Below the pieces are notes generated by a model. That model was not told where the DNA came from. It was given only the letters and a program-made list of their open reading frames with translations, and did not search any database. The position numbers and the translations under genes are program-made. 64,000 nt of DNA from positions 186,001 through 250,000 of the forward strand of contig NZ_SZQA01000002.1 in NCBI RefSeq assembly GCF_005233835.1. The letters are read 5' to 3'. Below, one piece after another: positions 40,396 through 50,800 of this stretch. How positions within the stretch are numbered: position 1 is the first letter of the stretch; every line of letters starts with the position of its first letter. The stretch comes from Herbidospora galbida. Its GTDB lineage: Bacteria > Actinomycetota > Actinomycetes > Streptosporangiales > Streptosporangiaceae.

Positions 40396-41541
40396 GTGGC
40401 AGAGGCGTACATCGTCGGTGCGGTTCGCACTCCCGTCGGCAGGAAGAAGGGCGGGCTGTCGGCCGTCCATCCGGTCGATCTGGCCGCGTATCCGCTGAAG
40501 GAGCTCATCGACCGGACCGGGGTTGACCCGTCCGCCGTCGACGACGTGATCATGGGCTGCGTCATGCAGTTCGGGCCGCAGTCCATGGACATCGCGCGGA
40601 ACGCCTGGCTGAGCGCGGGCCTGCCCGAGACCGTGGCGGGCGTCACGATCGACCGGCAGTGCGGGTCGTCGCAGCAGTCGATCCACTTCGCCGCCCAGGG
40701 CGTCATGTCGGGCACGCAGGACCTGGTGGTGGCGGCCGGGGTCGAGTCGATGTCGATCGTCCCGATGGGCTCCAGCATCACGGCCGCCCTGGAGAAGGGC
40801 ATGCCGTTCCCGTTCGGCGAGAAGTGGGTCGAGCGCTACGGCATGCAGGAGATCTCCCAGTTCCGGGGCGCCGAGCTGATGGCCGAGAAGTGGGGCTTCT
40901 CCCGCGAGGACATGGACTGCTACGCCTACGAGAGCCACCAGCGCGCCGCCAAGGCCGTCGCCAACGGCTACTTCAGAGACCAGATCGTCCCGGTCGCCGG
41001 CGTCGAGGACGACGAGGGCCCCCGCCCCGACACGACGCTCGAGAAGATGGCCTCGCTGAAGCTGCTGCGGGAGGGCGGCCGGATCACGGCCGCTACCTCC
41101 TCGCAGATCTCCGACGGCGCCGGCGCGATCCTGGTGGCCTCGGAGCAGGCCGTACGCGACCACAACCTGACCCCCAGGGCCCGGATCGTCACCCTGGCGC
41201 TCACCGGCGACGACCCGGTCTACATGCTGACCGCGCCGATCCCGGCGACGAAGAAGGCGCTGAAGCGGGCCGGGCTGAGCATCGGCGACATCGACGTGGT
41301 CGAGATCAACGAGGCGTTCGCGCCGGTCCCGATGGCGTGGATGAAGGAGCTCGACGCCGACCCCGACAAGACCAACCCGAACGGCGGCGCGATCGCCCTG
41401 GGCCACCCGCTGGGCGGCACCGGCGCGATCCTGATGGCCAAGCTGCTGCACGAGCTGGAGCGCACCGGCGGCCGCTACGGCCTGCAGACGATGTGCGAGG
41501 GCGGCGGTCAGGCCAACGTCACCATCATCGAGCGGCTCTAG
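40396..41541 (+). CDS. Acetyl-CoA acetyltransferase (thiolase)
   Basis: The 381-residue thiolase has the acyl-carrying Cys89 in DRQCGSSQQ, the His in ALGHPLGGTGA and the second Cys in CEGGGQANVTIIERL. It catalyses thiolytic cleavage or condensation of acyl-CoAs. GTG 40396 has GGAGG 5 nt upstream, chosen over the longer frame at 40360. The gene overlaps the VOC gene by 4 bp convergently. Confidence 0.92.
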   Translation: MAEAYIVGAVRTPVGRKKGGLSAVHPVDLAAYPLKELIDRTGVDPSAVDDVIMGCVMQFGPQSMDIARNAWLSAGLPETVAGVTIDRQCGSSQQSIHFAAQGVMSGTQDLVVAAGVESMSIVPMGSSITAALEKGMPFPFGEKWVERYGMQEISQFRGAELMAEKWGFSREDMDCYAYESHQRAAKAVANGYFRDQIVPVAGVEDDEGPRPDTTLEKMASLKLLREGGRITAATSSQISDGAGAILVASEQAVRDHNLTPRARIVTLALTGDDPVYMLTAPIPATKKALKRAGLSIGDIDVVEINEAFAPVPMAWMKELDADPDKTNPNGGAIALGHPLGGTGAILMAKLLHELERTGGRYGLQTMCEGGGQANVTIIERL

Positions 41542-41897
41542 CCCTCGGGGCAGACGTCGATCAGGTGCCCTTCCGGGTCGGCGATCACCGTCCAGTGGTC
41601 GCCGCCCGGCTGGAAGTCGGGCTTGGTGGCCCCCAGCGCGAGATACTCCTCCACCGCCTTGGCGACGTCGGGCACCCGGACGTCGATGTGGAACTGCTTG
41701 CCCGGTCCCGGCCACGGGGCCGGGGCCCGCTCGGGGACGCGCTGGAAGTAGAAGGTCGTGGTGCCGTCGCCGATGGCGCTGTATTCGTCCTGGGAGTGCT
41801 GGACTTCGAAGCCGAGGACGGTGGCGTAGAACTCGGCGAGGGTCTTGGGCTCGGCGCAGTCGATGTTCACTGCGATCAGTTTCGCGATCGTGGTCAT
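41538..41897 (-). CDS. VOC (glyoxalase/bleomycin-resistance) superfamily protein
   Basis: The 119-residue single VOC unit pair begins IAKLIAVNIDCAEPKTLAEFYATVLGFE and ends HWTVIADPEGHLIDVCPE, with metal-ligand-type positions (FHIDVRV, Glu/His near the end). Substrate unknown. ATG 41897 overlaps the stop of the lacI gene (ATGA), so it is co-transcribed with the regulator of the arabinose locus. Confidence 0.85.
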   Translation of the reverse strand: MTTIAKLIAVNIDCAEPKTLAEFYATVLGFEVQHSQDEYSAIGDGTTTFYFQRVPERAPAPWPGPGKQFHIDVRVPDVAKAVEEYLALGATKPDFQPGGDHWTVIADPEGHLIDVCPEG

Positions 41898-42943
41898 GCG
41901 CCTGATCCTCCTCGCGATACCTGCCAGGGCGTGTCAGGAATCCCGGGCGCGGTGGAGTCGCGGATGACCAGCCGGGTGGGCATGCTGTGCACGCCCGGCG
42001 TGGCCTTGCCGTCGATGGCGGCGAACAGGTGCTGGGCGGCGGTGTGGCCGAGGCGCTCCAGGTCGGGGTCGATCGTGGTGAGGGTGGGCCGGGTCTCCTC
42101 CGACAGCACCTCCCAGTTGTCGTAGCCGACGACCGCGATGTCGTCGGGCACCCGGCGTCCGCGTTCCCTGGCGGCCTCGATGAAGCCGGCCGCGATCTGG
42201 TCGTTGCCGCAGAACACCGCGTCGACCGTGGGGTCGTTCAGCAGCAGCATGTCGGCCGCGAGCCGGCCCCAGCGCTGGGACCACGCGCCGTAGAGCGTCT
42301 CGCCGGCCTGTTCCAGGCCGGCCTCCTCCAGCGTCTCCCGCACTCCCTCGGCCCGGTCGGTGGCCGCCTTGTAGGTGGTGGGGCCGGTGATGTGGGCGAC
42401 GCGGGTCCGCCCGGTGGCGATCAGGTGGCGGACAGCCAGCCGCGCGCCGCCCTCGTCGTCGGGGACGAACGAGACGTCCGCGGGGTCGTCTGAGGGCGCG
42501 TAGGCGTACACGACCGGAACCGGCACGTCCTTGGTGATGGACGGGCGGGGGTTGGTGCTCTCGCCGACGACGATGAGGCCGTCGACCCGGCGGGAGAGCA
42601 GGGTGCGGATGTAGTGCTGCTCGCGGATCGCGTCGCCCCGGGCGTCGCAGAGGAGCACCGCCATCTCCCCGGCGCCGAAAGCGTTTTCCGCACCCAGCAG
42701 AACCGGGATGCCGAACCGCCCGACCATGTCGCTCGTGAGCAGCCCGACGGTGCGCGTCTGCCCGCTGAGCAGGCCTTGAGCCAGCACGTTGGGTTGGAAG
42801 CTGAGCTGGGCCGCAGCGTCGATGACCAGTTGCCTGGTAGTGGCCCGGACGTCGTCGCGGCCGTTGAGCGCCTTGGACGCCGTGGCGACGGAGACGCCCG
42901 CAAGGGCGGCCACGTCGGTGATGGTCGCACGTCTCGTCGTCAC
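41894..42943 (-). CDS. LacI-family repressor of the arabinose-polymer locus
   Basis: The 349-residue protein starts at GTG 42943 (TTG 42979 is an alternative). It has the LacI helix-turn-helix and hinge ATITDVAALAGVSVATASKALNG and a periplasmic-binding-like effector domain (VGLLTSDMVGRFGIPVLLGAE, AVVGYDNWEVLSEETRPTLTTI). It is divergent from the transporter genes. Matching operators lie at 42947-42960, directly before its own start, and at 43033-43046, just past the -10 box of the divergent promoter, so it probably represses both directions. The effector is probably L-arabinose or a beta-L-arabinosyl sugar. Confidence 0.9.
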   Translation of the reverse strand: MTTRRATITDVAALAGVSVATASKALNGRDDVRATTRQLVIDAAAQLSFQPNVLAQGLLSGQTRTVGLLTSDMVGRFGIPVLLGAENAFGAGEMAVLLCDARGDAIREQHYIRTLLSRRVDGLIVVGESTNPRPSITKDVPVPVVYAYAPSDDPADVSFVPDDEGGARLAVRHLIATGRTRVAHITGPTTYKAATDRAEGVRETLEEAGLEQAGETLYGAWSQRWGRLAADMLLLNDPTVDAVFCGNDQIAAGFIEAARERGRRVPDDIAVVGYDNWEVLSEETRPTLTTIDPDLERLGHTAAQHLFAAIDGKATPGVHSMPTRLVIRDSTAPGIPDTPWQVSRGGSGA

Positions 42944-42946
42944 TCC

Positions 42947-42960
42947 CGAAAACCCTTTCG
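42947..42960. promoter_or_regulatory. LacI-type operator 1
   Basis: CGAAAACCCTTTCG has 5-bp inverted arms CGAAA/TTTCG and lies 3 bp upstream of the lacI GTG. It shares 12 of 14 positions with the second site at 43033-43046. Confidence 0.6.
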
Positions 42961-43002
42961 CCTGACATTGGCTGGTCAAACGGCATCATACCTGGCAAAC
43001 CG

Positions 43003-43031
43003 TTGACAGTGATGCAGGTTTCTTCTACGTT
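43003..43031 (+). promoter_or_regulatory. Promoter of the arabinose-polymer operon
   Basis: TTGACA (43003-43008) and TACGTT (43026-43031) are separated by 17 bp, a near-ideal sigma-70-type promoter. The operator directly follows the -10 box. Confidence 0.7.
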
Positions 43032-43032
43032 A

Positions 43033-43046
43033 CGAAAACCTTTTAG
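43033..43046. promoter_or_regulatory. LacI-type operator 2
   Basis: CGAAAACCTTTTAG covers the expected transcription start of the promoter at 43003-43031, a position that blocks initiation when a repressor is bound. Confidence 0.6.
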
Positions 43047-43090
43047 GTGATTTCGGTCATTGGTTCGGGGGGTATCGGAAGGAGCAGGCC

Positions 43091-44362
43091 ATGAAGCCAC
43101 GTGTGCTGGTCAGCGCTGCTGTGGTCGCATTGGTGTCGTTAGTCGCGGCGTGCGGCGGTTCGGGTGCGGGCGGGCAGCAGCCCGCCGCCTCGGACGCCGG
43201 CGTCGAGGTCACGATGTGGACCCGGGCGGCCACCCAGGCGCAGAGTGAGCGGTTGGTCAAGGCCTACAACGCGAGCCACAAGAACCAGGTGAAACTGACC
43301 GTCATCCCGACGGACAACTACCAGCCGAGGGTCGCCGCGGCGGCCGGCGCGGGGCAGCTGCCCGACATCTTCGCCTCCGACGTGGTGTTCGTGCCCAACT
43401 ACACCTCGCAGGGCCTGTTCATGGACATCACCGACCGGGTCGCGTCCCTGCCGTTCAAGGACAGCCTCGCGCCCTCGCACATGAAGCTGGGCACCCTGGA
43501 GGGCCGGAACCACACCCTCCCGCACACGCTCGACCTGTCGGTCTGGTTCTGGAACAAGGACCTCTACGAGAAGGCCGGGCTCGACCCGGAGAAGGGCCCG
43601 ACGTCCCTCAAGGAGTTCGCCGAGCAGGCCACCGCCGTCGACGAGAAACTCGGCCAGGACGGCAAGGTCAGCGGCACCTTCTTCGGCGGCAACTGCGGCG
43701 GCTGCTTCGTCTTCACCTTCTGGCCCTCGGTCTGGGCGGCCGGCGGTCAGACGCTCAACCCCGAGGGCACCGAGTCCCTCAACGACAAGTCGCCGATGAC
43801 CGACGTGTTCGCGATCTACCGGGGCCTCTTCGAGAAGGGCGTCACCGGCGCCACCACCAAGGAGGAGCAGGGCCCGACCTGGACCGGCTTCTTCCCCAAG
43901 GGTGAGATCGGCGTCATGCCGATGCCGTCGACCACGCTCGGCTCGATGCCCGCCGACATGAACATCGGCGTCGCGCCGATCGCCGGCCCCGACGGCGGCG
44001 AGTCGACCTTCGTCGGCGGCGACTCCGTCGGCATCTCCTCGACCAGCAAGAACGCCGACGCCGCCTGGGACTTCCTGGCCTGGTCGGTCTCGGACGAGGC
44101 CCAGGTCGAGGTCATGGCCAAGAACAAGGACGTGCTCGCGCGGGTCGACCTGGCCGACAACAAGTACTCGGCGGAGGACCCCCGGGTGGTCCTGATCAAC
44201 TCCCTGGTCGGCAAGGGCCAGACCCCGATGGCGCTGAAGTTCGGCGAGAGCTTCAACGACCCGCAGGGGCCCTTCCTCCGCCTCGCCCGCGAGGCCCTCT
44301 TCGGCGACGCCGCGAAGGTGACCGAACTCAACGCCGCGATCAACGCCTCGTTGCGGTCATGA
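43091..44362 (+). CDS. Sugar ABC transporter solute-binding lipoprotein
   Basis: The 423-residue family-1 solute-binding protein has a lipoprotein signal ending LVAAC (lipid-carrying Cys21) followed by GGSGAGG. VEVTMWTRAATQAQSERLVKAYN opens the mature domain. GGAAGGAG precedes ATG 43091. It captures an oligosaccharide at the cell surface; from the locus the ligand should be a beta-L-arabinooligosaccharide. It overlaps the first permease gene by 4 bp. Confidence 0.92.
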   Translation: MKPRVLVSAAVVALVSLVAACGGSGAGGQQPAASDAGVEVTMWTRAATQAQSERLVKAYNASHKNQVKLTVIPTDNYQPRVAAAAGAGQLPDIFASDVVFVPNYTSQGLFMDITDRVASLPFKDSLAPSHMKLGTLEGRNHTLPHTLDLSVWFWNKDLYEKAGLDPEKGPTSLKEFAEQATAVDEKLGQDGKVSGTFFGGNCGGCFVFTFWPSVWAAGGQTLNPEGTESLNDKSPMTDVFAIYRGLFEKGVTGATTKEEQGPTWTGFFPKGEIGVMPMPSTTLGSMPADMNIGVAPIAGPDGGESTFVGGDSVGISSTSKNADAAWDFLAWSVSDEAQVEVMAKNKDVLARVDLADNKYSAEDPRVVLINSLVGKGQTPMALKFGESFNDPQGPFLRLAREALFGDAAKVTELNAAINASLRS

Positions 44363-45297
44363 CCACCCTGACACGCCCCCGTGGGCGTGCGGCGCGCGGA
44401 GGTTCCTCCTCCGCCGTCGCGCCGCCGCCCTGGTGGCGCCGCCAAGGAGCACAGGGCTGGCTGTACGCCGCCCCGACCGCCCTGATCGTGGTCGTGCTCT
44501 TCCTGGCGCCACTCGTCCTCGTCGGCTGGATGTCACTGAACCGGTGGCCCCTGCTGGGCGAGGCCACGCTCAACGCCCCCGCCAACTACACCAAGATCGC
44601 CGACAACCCGCTCTTCGCCGACGCCGTGTGGTTCACCCTGAAGTACACCGTGATCATCACGGTCGTGCTCTCGCTGTTCGCGCTCGGCCTGGCCCTGCTC
44701 GTCCAGGAGCGCAGGCCCGGCGTGGGGTTCTTCCGCACCGCGTTCTTCCTGCCCGGCGCGGTGGGCTTCGCGGCGGCGGCGCTGCTCTTCTACGGCATGC
44801 TCAACAGCGACTTCGGCCCGATCGACCCGATCCTGCGAACCCTGGGGATCATCGACGAACCGGTCAGCTGGATCGGCACGCCGAACATGGCGCTGTTCTC
44901 CACGATCACGCTCGTGCTCTGGCGCTTCGCCGGGTTCAACATGCTCATCCTGCTCACCGGCCTACAGGCCATCCCGGTCGCGGTGTACGAGGCGGCCCGC
45001 ACCGACGGCGCGAGCCGCTGGGTGATCTTCCGCCGGATCACGCTGCCGCTGCTGCGCCCCACGATCGCGCTGATGCTCATCATGAGCGTCACCGGCTCGC
45101 TGCTGGCCTTCGACCAGTTCTTCATCTTCACCAACGGCGGCCCCGACAACAGCACCGTCTCGATGGTCATGGTGATCTATCGCGACGCCTTCCTCCGGTT
45201 CGACCTCGGCGGCGCCGCCGCCCTGTCGGTCGTGCTGCTGATCGCCCTCGTCGCGCTCAACGCCCTGCAGCTGCGGGTCCTCAGGAGGCCGGAGTGA
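44359..45297 (+). CDS. Sugar ABC transporter permease, MalF type
   Basis: The 312-residue product has six helices and the binding-protein-dependent permease EAA loop (VYEAARTDGASRWVIFRRITLPLL). A basic Ala/Ser-rich N-terminus precedes the first helix. ATG 44359 overlaps the solute-binding protein stop (ATGA). No ATPase gene is in the locus; as usual in actinobacteria a shared MsiK-type ATPase encoded elsewhere is expected. Confidence 0.92.
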   Translation: MTTLTRPRGRAARGGSSSAVAPPPWWRRQGAQGWLYAAPTALIVVVLFLAPLVLVGWMSLNRWPLLGEATLNAPANYTKIADNPLFADAVWFTLKYTVIITVVLSLFALGLALLVQERRPGVGFFRTAFFLPGAVGFAAAALLFYGMLNSDFGPIDPILRTLGIIDEPVSWIGTPNMALFSTITLVLWRFAGFNMLILLTGLQAIPVAVYEAARTDGASRWVIFRRITLPLLRPTIALMLIMSVTGSLLAFDQFFIFTNGGPDNSTVSMVMVIYRDAFLRFDLGGAAALSVVLLIALVALNALQLRVLRRPE

Positions 45298-46058
45298 GGT
45301 ACTACACCACCATGTCGGCCCTGGCCGTCCTGTTCCTGTTCCCGCTGGTGTGGAGCGGGTGGGCGTCCATGGAGGAGCCGCACAACTACGTCGAGATGGC
45401 CGGCTTCGGCGAGGGGCTGGGCACGTATCTGACCAACAGCGTCGTCGTCTCGGTGATGACCGTCGCGGGCACCCTGTTCGTCTCGGCGCTCGGCGGCTAC
45501 GCCTTCGCCCGGTTCGCCTTCCCCGGCAAGAACCTGCTGTTCCTGGCGACGCTGGCGATTCTGATGGTGCCGTACGCGACGGTGCTGATCCCGCTGTACG
45601 TGCTGCTCGGCTACATCGGGCTGCAGAACTCGCTGGTCGGCGTGGCCCTGGTGTTCGTCATGTTCCAGCTCCCGTTCGCGCTGTTCATGATGCGCAACGC
45701 GTTCGAGGCGTTGCCGAAGGAACTGGAGGAGGCGGCGCTGGTCGACGGCTGCACGACCTTCCGGGCGTTCCTCCGCATCTTGCTGCGGGCGGTCCGGCCG
45801 GCCATGGTCACCGTCGGGCTGTTCGCCTTCCTGGCCTCCTGGAACGACTTCTTCGCGCCGCTGATCCTGCTCAACGACGGCGCCGGCTTCACGCTGCCGG
45901 TCGCGGTGGTCAGCATGACGCAGAACACGTTCGGCGCCATCGACTACGGCATGTTGCAGGCCGGCGTCATGGTCATGGCGATCCCGTGCCTGATCCTCTT
46001 CCTCGTCCTCCAGCGCCACTACGTGCGCGGATTCATGTCAGGAGCTCTGCGTGGCTAG
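45294..46058 (+). CDS. Sugar ABC transporter permease, MalG type
   Basis: The 254-residue permease starts at GTG 45294, overlapping the previous stop (GTGA), with AGGAGG upstream. The EAA loop is ELEEAALVDGCTTFRAFLRILL. It is ~20 residues shorter at the N-terminus than typical MalG permeases, starting almost directly in the first helix. The stop lies 8 bp inside the GH127 gene. Confidence 0.92.
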   Translation: MRYYTTMSALAVLFLFPLVWSGWASMEEPHNYVEMAGFGEGLGTYLTNSVVVSVMTVAGTLFVSALGGYAFARFAFPGKNLLFLATLAILMVPYATVLIPLYVLLGYIGLQNSLVGVALVFVMFQLPFALFMMRNAFEALPKELEEAALVDGCTTFRAFLRILLRAVRPAMVTVGLFAFLASWNDFFAPLILLNDGAGFTLPVAVVSMTQNTFGAIDYGMLQAGVMVMAIPCLILFLVLQRHYVRGFMSGALRG

Positions 46059-47892
46059 TCCTGTGCTGCCCTCCTCCGGCGTGCTGTCCCCCCTCGGCCT
46101 GGACGCCGTGCGCCCCGCGCCCGGTTTCTGGGGCGACCGGATCGCCCTGAACCGCGAGGTCACCATGGCCCACTGCCAGGAATGGATGGAGAAGGAGGGC
46201 TGGATCGCCAACTTCCGGGGCGGGGTGCCACGCCGCGGCCGGGAGTTCAGCGACTCGGAGATCTACAAGCTGCTGGAGGGCATGGCCTGGGCCGACCATC
46301 CGGCGCTGCCGGAGCTGGCCGGGATCGTGGCCCGCGCGCAGGAGCCCGACGGCTACCTCAACACCCGCTGGCGGTACGCCCGCTACACCGACTTCGAGTG
46401 GGGCCACGAGCTGTACTGCTACGGCCACCTCATCCAGGCCGGGGTCGCCCGCCTCCGCACCCACGGCGAAGACGAACTGACGCAGGTCGTCCGCCGGGTC
46501 GCCGACCACGTGTGCGCCCGGTTCATGGAGACCACCGAGACCTGCGGGCACCCGGTGGTCGAGATGGCCCTGGTCGAGCTCTACCGCGCCACCGGCGTGG
46601 AACGTTACCTGGAGATGGCCCGCCGGTTCGTCGACCGCCGGGGGCTGCCGGCGCTGGCCGACATCGAGTTCGGCCGGGGCTACTTCCAGGACGACGTCCC
46701 GGTAAGGCAGGCCAAGGTGTTCCACGGCCACGCCGTGCGGGCGCTCTACCTGGCCTCCGGGGTCGTCGACGTCGCGGTCGAGACCGGCGACGCCGACCTG
46801 CTGAAGACCGTCGAGGCGCAGTGGGAGTCGACGATCGCCCGGCGCACCTACCTGACCGGCGGGATGGGCTCGCGCCACTTCGGCGAGTCGTTCGGCGAGG
46901 ACTTCGAGCTGCCGTCCGACCGGGCCTACTCGGAGACCTGCGCCGGCGTCGCCTCGTTCATGCTCTCGCACCGGCTGCTGCTGGCCACCGGCGACGTCCG
47001 CTACGCCGACCTGGCCGAACGCACTCTCTACAACGTGCTGGCCACCTCGCCCGCGCTCGACGGCAAGTCGTTCTTCTACGCCAACCCGCTGCAGGTCCGG
47101 GTGCCGGCCGAGCCGCTCGACGGGATCAACCTGGCCGCCGAGGGCGGGCTGCGCTCGCCGTGGTTCACGGTGTCGTGCTGCCCGAGCAACATCGCGCGGA
47201 CGTTCGCCTCCCTGCCCGCCTACTTCGCGGCGGCCGAGGAGTCCGGCGTCCGGATCCACCACTACACGCCCGCGGAGATCCGGCACGACGGGCTCGTGCT
47301 GAACGTGGAGACCGACTACCCGTGGTCGGGCCGGGTCGCCGTCACGGTGGCCGAGGGCGGGACCGGGTCGATCTCGCTGCGGGTGCCCTCATGGGCCGAA
47401 GGGGCGACCGTCTCCTACGGCGAGACGCGGCGCGCGGTCTCGCCCGGCTACGCCGTCGCGGAGGCCGAAGGCGGGTGGCGTCCGGGCGACGTCATCACCC
47501 TCGACCTGCCCGTCATCTCCCGCTGGACCGTGCCGGACGCCCGGATCGACGCGCTCAGGGGCAGCGTCGCGATCGAGCGCGGCCCGCTGGTCTACTGCGC
47601 CGAATCGGTGGGGGACCAGCCTCCGCTGGCCGAGGTCGTGGTCCGGCCGGACGCGGCCGTGGAGCACGTGGTCGACGGCGCCGTCGAACTGGACGTCAAG
47701 GCGGCGCTCATCTCAGGGGTGCCGACCGGCTGGCCGTACACGGCCGAGAAGGAGACCCCGGACGAGGAGCCGATCACCCTGCGGCTGGTGGCCTACCACC
47801 GCTGGGGCAACCACGGGCCCGCGACGATGCGGGTCTGGCTTCCCGTCGACACCGCCCGAACCGACCGATCCCGGTACCTGGAGGAAGTCTAA
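46051..47892 (+). CDS. hypBA1: Beta-L-arabinofuranosidase, GH127
   Basis: The 613-residue enzyme has the GH127 (formerly DUF1680) layout: VRPAPGFWGDR at the start, KLLEGMAWA, GHELYCYGHLIQAG, YLTGGMGSRHFGESFG, YSETCAGVA and SCCPSNIARTFASLPAYF. The last supplies the two adjacent cysteines; GH127 uses Cys as nucleophile with a Zn2+ held by three cysteines and a glutamate. No signal peptide, so it acts inside the cell on imported sugar, freeing L-arabinose from beta1,2-linked arabinobiose or arabinosyl-hydroxyproline. GTG 46051 has AGGAG upstream and overlaps the permease by 8 bp. Confidence 0.92.
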   Translation: MASPVLPSSGVLSPLGLDAVRPAPGFWGDRIALNREVTMAHCQEWMEKEGWIANFRGGVPRRGREFSDSEIYKLLEGMAWADHPALPELAGIVARAQEPDGYLNTRWRYARYTDFEWGHELYCYGHLIQAGVARLRTHGEDELTQVVRRVADHVCARFMETTETCGHPVVEMALVELYRATGVERYLEMARRFVDRRGLPALADIEFGRGYFQDDVPVRQAKVFHGHAVRALYLASGVVDVAVETGDADLLKTVEAQWESTIARRTYLTGGMGSRHFGESFGEDFELPSDRAYSETCAGVASFMLSHRLLLATGDVRYADLAERTLYNVLATSPALDGKSFFYANPLQVRVPAEPLDGINLAAEGGLRSPWFTVSCCPSNIARTFASLPAYFAAAEESGVRIHHYTPAEIRHDGLVLNVETDYPWSGRVAVTVAEGGTGSISLRVPSWAEGATVSYGETRRAVSPGYAVAEAEGGWRPGDVITLDLPVISRWTVPDARIDALRGSVAIERGPLVYCAESVGDQPPLAEVVVRPDAAVEHVVDGAVELDVKAALISGVPTGWPYTAEKETPDEEPITLRLVAYHRWGNHGPATMRVWLPVDTARTDRSRYLEEV

Positions 47893-50800
47893 ATGAGTGC
47901 CAGACGCATAGGCAGGGCGCCCACGTGGCTCGCCCTGGCTGCGCTCACTGTGGCGGGCCTGGTCAGCCTGCCTCCCGCCGCCCATGCCGCAACGCCGATT
48001 CTCCCCGGAAACGAAGGCGACGTCGGTGTCTACACCAACGGCCAGAACCACGCGATGGAGATCGGCGACCCGGTCTACGCCAACGTCGGCGACGTCGCCA
48101 ACCAGGTCAAACCCGGTGTCCCGTTCACCGCGTCCAGCATGCACCAGTCCATCTTCGACAAGGACCTCGCCGCGGGCGGGACGGACTACTACCTCGACCG
48201 CGTCCTGGGCGTGCAGGGGGCCGTCGGGTCGGCCGTGCTGATGACCCGGGGCCGCTCGCTCTACATGCGCGGCGCGAGCAACGCCAACTTCACCACCATG
48301 GGCTTCGCGGGCAGCGCCTTCGTCGGAGGGCCCAACAACCTGGGCAACTTCTACACGGTCACCGTCCCCGGCCAGACCGTGACCGAGGTGAACGCCAACC
48401 GGTTCAACGCGCCCTCGCACGCCAGGAGCCGGTACACGATCGGCGGCACCGGGGTCACCGCCGACCTGACGAAGTTCATCACCTACGAGAACGTCGCGGT
48501 CACCGCGATCACCTTCACCAACCCGGGCGGTTCGGCGGCGACCTTCACGGTCCGCGCGGCCTCTCCGCTGGCCACCCAGGCGGGCGCGGGCGACGCCGAG
48601 CTGACCGGCACCCGGACCATCACGAGCGGCTCCAACAACGGCCTGATCGACACCCCGTGGAACCAGATCAGGGTCAACCTGACCGGTGACGGGTTCGCCC
48701 GGACCGGCGCCAACCTCGACCGTGAGATCACCGTCCCGGCGGGCGGCTCGGTCTCGCTGTCGGTCGTCGGCGCGGTCACGCAGGACTCGCTGCCGCAGGC
48801 GGCGGCCGAATACCGCGCCTACGCGCAGAAGAGCCCGGCCGAGGCGGTCAAGGACGGCATCACCGCGTTCAACCGCCAGTGGGCCGAGGACGTGCCCTAC
48901 ATCGACGTGCCGGACCCGGCGCTGGAGAAGGCCATCGTCTACCGCTGGTGGGGGGAGCGGTACAACACCCTCGACGCCAACGCGACCGGCTACGTCTACC
49001 AGTACCCCACGACGATCGAGGGGGTGAACCTCTACCAGAACGCCGTGGCGCTGACGCAGCCGATGCACCTGCAGGACACCAAGTGGCTGCGGACGCCGTA
49101 CCTGCCCTACGGCCAGATCCTCAACATCGGCGAGCTCTCGGGCTCCTCGGCGTTCCTGGACAGCCCGGGTCACACGAGCTGGAACAACCACTACTCGCAG
49201 TACATCGGCACCGCGGGCTTAGAGGCCTACGAGGTGCACGGCGGCGGCAAGGAGATCGCCCAGAAGTTCGCCCGCTACTTCGAGGGCGACGGCAAGGGCC
49301 AACTGGAGCACTACGACGGCAACGGCGACAAGCTGATCGCCTACGACACCAACTACATGCCCGGCAACGACGCGGACGCCATCTCCTTCGGGTTCCCGAA
49401 GGTCGGCGGCGGCGCGCCCGGCGCCCGGACCATCGAGCGGCCGGAGTCGGCGTACGTGTGGGGCGCCTTCGACGCCGCCCGGCAGCTCTACTCGGCGGCC
49501 GGCGCCGACCAGGCCAAGGTCGACGAGATGGCGGCCAGCGCCGACGGGATCCGGGACGCGATCCTGACCAAGCTGTGGAGCCCGGACACGAAGATGTTCC
49601 TGGCCGCCGCCTCGCACGGCGCGACCAGCGCGGCCAGCTCGAACGGCACCGCCAACCCGCTGCCGGCCGCCGCGCGCGGGCTGATCCCGGCCAAGGAGTC
49701 GAACCTCTACGACGTCTACTCCGAGAACCTGATCCCGTTCGACCAGGCCGCGAAGTACGTCGACGGCTACCGCTTCCTGACCTACGGCGACAACTTCCCG
49801 ATCTTCCCGTTCTACACGGCCAACCAGTACGACCGGACGGCCTACGGGATCGGCGGCTCGAACAACTTCTCCAACATCAACTTCACGGTCCAGTACCGGG
49901 CCGTGCGCTCGGCCCTGCGGCACTACGACCCGGCGGGCAAGTACATCACCCCGGCCTACGCCAAGCGCCTGCTCGACTGGATGGCCTGGAGCATCTACCC
50001 GGCCGGTGACCTGCGGGCCCCCAACCAGTCGGAGTACTACTCCAACTGGAACCCGACCACCAAGACGTACAACAGGAACAACCCGAACCACGTGATGCTC
50101 GGGAACATGAACTACATCTTCGTCGAGGACATGGGCGGCATCCAGCCGCGCGCCGACGACAAGATCGAGCTCTGGCCGATCGACTTCGGCTACGAGCACT
50201 TCATGGTCAACAACCTGAAGTACCACGGCCAGGACGTCACCCTCGTCTGGGACCCCGACGGCACCGCCTACGGCCTCGGCTCGGGCTACAGCCTGTTCCT
50301 CAACGGCGAGCGCAAGTTCGCCGTCGACAAGCTGGGCCAGGTCACCTACGACCCGGCGGCCAACACCGTCACCCCGGCGGCCGGGGTCACCGTGACCTTC
50401 AAGGCCACTGAGGGTGACGACTTCCCGACCTCGGTGAACACCCCCATCGAGGACGAGCGGGTCGTCTCCTACCTCAAGACGGCCGGCATCGACCTCACCG
50501 AGGACGCGGCGAACCTGGCGAAGGGCGCGACCCTGGCCTCGTCGTACACCCAGCAGGGCGCGCGCCCGGCTTCGTGGCGGCAGTTCCACACGCCCGGGTA
50601 CAGCACCACTTCGATGAACTACACCCCCGGCGCGATCAAGGAGCTGGAGCGTCCCGTGGCGCTGGCGGCCGTCACCGACGGCGTGACCGCCAACGAGCCC
50701 TACTGGGGCAACTACGGCACCACCGAGAAGAACGGCCACGTCGAGCTGAACTTCGGCTCGGCCAAGACGTTCGACAACGTCAAGGTCTTCTTCGTCTCCG

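Noticed and set aside
46182-48689. An 835-codon plus-strand open frame
   Set aside because: Out-of-frame shadow of the GH127 gene; Arg/Gly/Ala-rich nonsense sequence.
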